This document shows positions 6,531 to 8,141 of a DNA stretch of 8,141 nucleotides, one piece after another. Each line of letters opens with the position of its first letter. Position 1 is the first letter of the stretch. The notes below the pieces were generated by a model, which was given only the letters and a program-made list of their open reading frames with translations, had not been told where the DNA came from and did not search any database. This DNA is from Chloroflexales bacterium (GTDB taxonomy: Bacteria; Chloroflexota; Chloroflexia; Chloroflexales; Chloroflexaceae), in NCBI GenBank assembly GCA_013336035.1, contig JAAXUL010000323.1, forward strand, positions 1 to 8,141, read 5' to 3'. The position numbers and the translations under genes are program-made.

Positions 6531-8141
6531 TCACTCGTTCTCCACATCGTCAGCGGCCGCTCCCGCCCGCTGCTGGCGGTGGGCCTCCAGCGTGGCGACC
6601 AGCGTGCGCAGGTTGATCGGCTTGGGCAGATAGGCATCTGCCCCCGCGGCCAGACAGCGCTCGCGGTCGCCGGGCATGGCCAGCGCGGTCACCGCCAGGA
6701 TGGGGACGTGGGCCAGCGCGGGCTCGGCGCGGATGCGCCGGATGGCCTCCAGCCCGTCCATCCCCGGCATCTGGATGTCCATCAGGATCACGTCGGGCCG
6801 CTCCTCCTGGGCCTGCACCAGTGCCTCACGGCCAGTGCGCGCCACCCGCAGGTCATAGCCCTTCGCGCGCAGGTAGTCCCCCATGGTCGCCAGGGTCTCC
6901 TCGTTGTCGTCGGCGAGCAGGATGCGCGGACGCTCTAGGTGGGAGGATACGACCAGGACGGCGGGCACCGGCGGCGCCTCGGGGCGGGCGAGCGCCTGGC
7001 GCAACACCTGCTCGAGCGTGGGGCGGTCAATCGGCTTGACCAGCATGGCGGCGGCGCCCAGCGCGCGGGCCTGCTCGGGCGCGTCCACCACCGAGACCAC
7101 CAGCACGGGGATGTCGCGGGTGCGCGGCTCGGCCTTGAGCTGGCGCAGCACCGCCCAGCCGTCGTCGTCGGGCAGCAGGATGTCGAGGATGATCACATCG
7201 GGCTGCAGCGCGATCGCCCGCGCGACCGTGCCGGTCCCGTGCGGGTGGATCTCCACCCGGGCGCCCAGCTCGTGCAGGTAGCGCGTGATCTGCGCGGCCG
7301 CCGTGGGCGAATCCTCAATCACCAGGGCCTGGCGGACGGCGGGGCGCGTGGTATCGATGGCAACCGTGGCCGCCACCAGCCTGGTCGGGGGAACGGTCGG
7401 GCTCCAGGGCAGGGTCACGCTGAAACGGCTGCCCTGGCCCGGCGTGCTCTCCACCGCCACGCTCCCGCGGTGGGCCTGGGCGAGCCGCGCGACCAGCGCG
7501 AGGCCCAGGCCCGTGCCCGTGTACTCGCGGCTCAGGCGGCTATCGAGCTGGACGAAGGGCTGGAACAGCCTGGGCAGGTCCTCGGCGGCGATGCCGATGC
7601 CCGTGTCCCAGACCGTAAAGCTCACGGTCTGCTGCTCGGGGTTGCCCTGCACCTCCAGGCCCACCTTTCCCCCCTCGGGCGTAAACTTCACCGCATTGGA
7701 GAGCAGGTTGACCAGGATCTGCTTGAGGCGCCGCTCATCGGCCTCCACCCGTTGCACCTGGCCATCGAAGTGGGAGCTGAGCGCAATCCGTTTGACCTGG
7801 GCGATCTGGGCGACCATGCGGATGCTCATCGTGCCCAGCAGATCGACGTCGAGGGTCGCGCGCTCCAGGGTCATCCGGCCCGACTCGATCTTCGAGAGGT
7901 CGAGGATGTCGTTGATCAGTTCGAGCAGGTGCTGGCCGCTCTCAGCAACACTGTGGAGCGCCGTAACCTGCTCCGGGGTCACCGGGCCATAGATGGCTTC
8001 CTGGAGCGCCTCGGCGCGGCCGAGGATGGCGGTGAGCGGGGTGCGCAGCTCGTGGCTCATCGTGGCCAGGAACTCGTCCTTGAGCCGGGCGGCACGGGCC
8101 AGCTCGGCGTTGGCCCGGCTCAGGTCGGCGGTGCGCTCGGC
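6531..8141 (-). CDS. Hybrid histidine kinase with two receivers (partial, N-terminus off window)
   Basis: The frame is open to the right edge, giving 536 visible residues; the true start and any sensor domains lie beyond 8141. Numbering from the first visible codon, the end of a coiled coil (AERTADLSRANAELARAARL) leads to HisKA with H30 (TMSHELRTPL). The HATPase domain (about 130-247) has N149, D179 (DTGIGI) and GTGLGLALV. Receiver 1 (about 271-385) has E276/D277, D320 (ILDILLP), S350 and K369. Receiver 2 (about 404-520) has D411/D412, D455 (LMDIQMP), T485 and K507. Both receivers keep every residue needed to accept phosphate. Such kinases autophosphorylate on His and pass phosphate to their own receivers and then, in known relays, to an HPt protein. 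It is the promoter-proximal gene of the visible operon; its TGA lies four bases before the ATG of the multi-PAS kinase. An internal Met inside the H-box (8060) is not a plausible start. Confidence 0.9.
   Translation of the reverse strand, partial: AERTADLSRANAELARAARLKDEFLATMSHELRTPLTAILGRAEALQEAIYGPVTPEQVTALHSVAESGQHLLELINDILDLSKIESGRMTLERATLDVDLLGTMSIRMVAQIAQVKRIALSSHFDGQVQRVEADERRLKQILVNLLSNAVKFTPEGGKVGLEVQGNPEQQTVSFTVWDTGIGIAAEDLPRLFQPFVQLDSRLSREYTGTGLGLALVARLAQAHRGSVAVESTPGQGSRFSVTLPWSPTVPPTRLVAATVAIDTTRPAVRQALVIEDSPTAAAQITRYLHELGARVEIHPHGTGTVARAIALQPDVIILDILLPDDDGWAVLRQLKAEPRTRDIPVLVVSVVDAPEQARALGAAAMLVKPIDRPTLEQVLRQALARPEAPPVPAVLVVSSHLERPRILLADDNEETLATMGDYLRAKGYDLRVARTGREALVQAQEERPDVILMDIQMPGMDGLEAIRRIRAEPALAHVPILAVTALAMPGDRERCLAAGADAYLPKPINLRTLVATLEAHRQQRAGAAADDVENE

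Noticed and set aside
1..8141. CRISPR arrays, tRNA or rRNA genes, insertion sequences
   Set aside because: No regularly spaced short repeats, cloverleaf-like segments, rRNA-like stretches or transposase genes were seen; the repeats present are explained by paralogous kinase domains.

Overview
The window is GC-rich DNA from a bacterium. The sensor kinases, with PAS/GAF inputs, GAF starts of the type LTLDAILETLLD, and HATPase cores ending in FQPFVQLD and GTGLGLALV, resemble the large multi-sensor kinases of Chloroflexota, with cyanobacteria as the next best match. This assignment is inferred from protein style only; there is no rRNA or marker gene here.

Layout. (1) 1-822, plus strand: the last 40 codons of an unrecognised protein, then a small 210-aa protein with a clear SWIM-type zinc-binding motif (CxCx7CxH). 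A perfect 20-bp palindrome lies in the gap between them. These two genes do not resemble the rest of the window and may belong to an accessory or mobile segment. (2) 823-1253: a 431-bp stretch with no convincing gene, holding a sigma70-like promoter candidate. (3) 1254-4047, plus strand: a hybrid histidine kinase with the order six TM segments - PAS - GAF - HisKA - HATPase - receiver. It is split into two overlapping reading frames by one extra base, most simply in a run of five G at 2339-2343. Restoring the frame gives a protein of about 930 aa. (4) 4118-8141, minus strand: a two-gene operon read toward the plus-strand kinase. The upstream gene, cut by the right edge, is a hybrid kinase with HisKA - HATPase - receiver - receiver. 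Four bases after its stop begins an 802-aa soluble kinase with four PAS-like domains - HisKA - HATPase.

The three kinase cores are paralogous and share nearly identical DNA tracts of about 40-48 bp, in direct and inverted orientation, so the locus probably grew by duplication. Together the genes give one membrane sensor, one cytoplasmic multi-PAS sensor, one kinase whose input lies outside the window, and three receiver domains with all key residues. No DNA-binding response regulator or HPt protein is visible, so the output is off-window or encoded elsewhere. I do not see a new type of system. The points most worth checking are the frameshift, the duplicated kinase cores, and the SWIM protein with its upstream palindrome.
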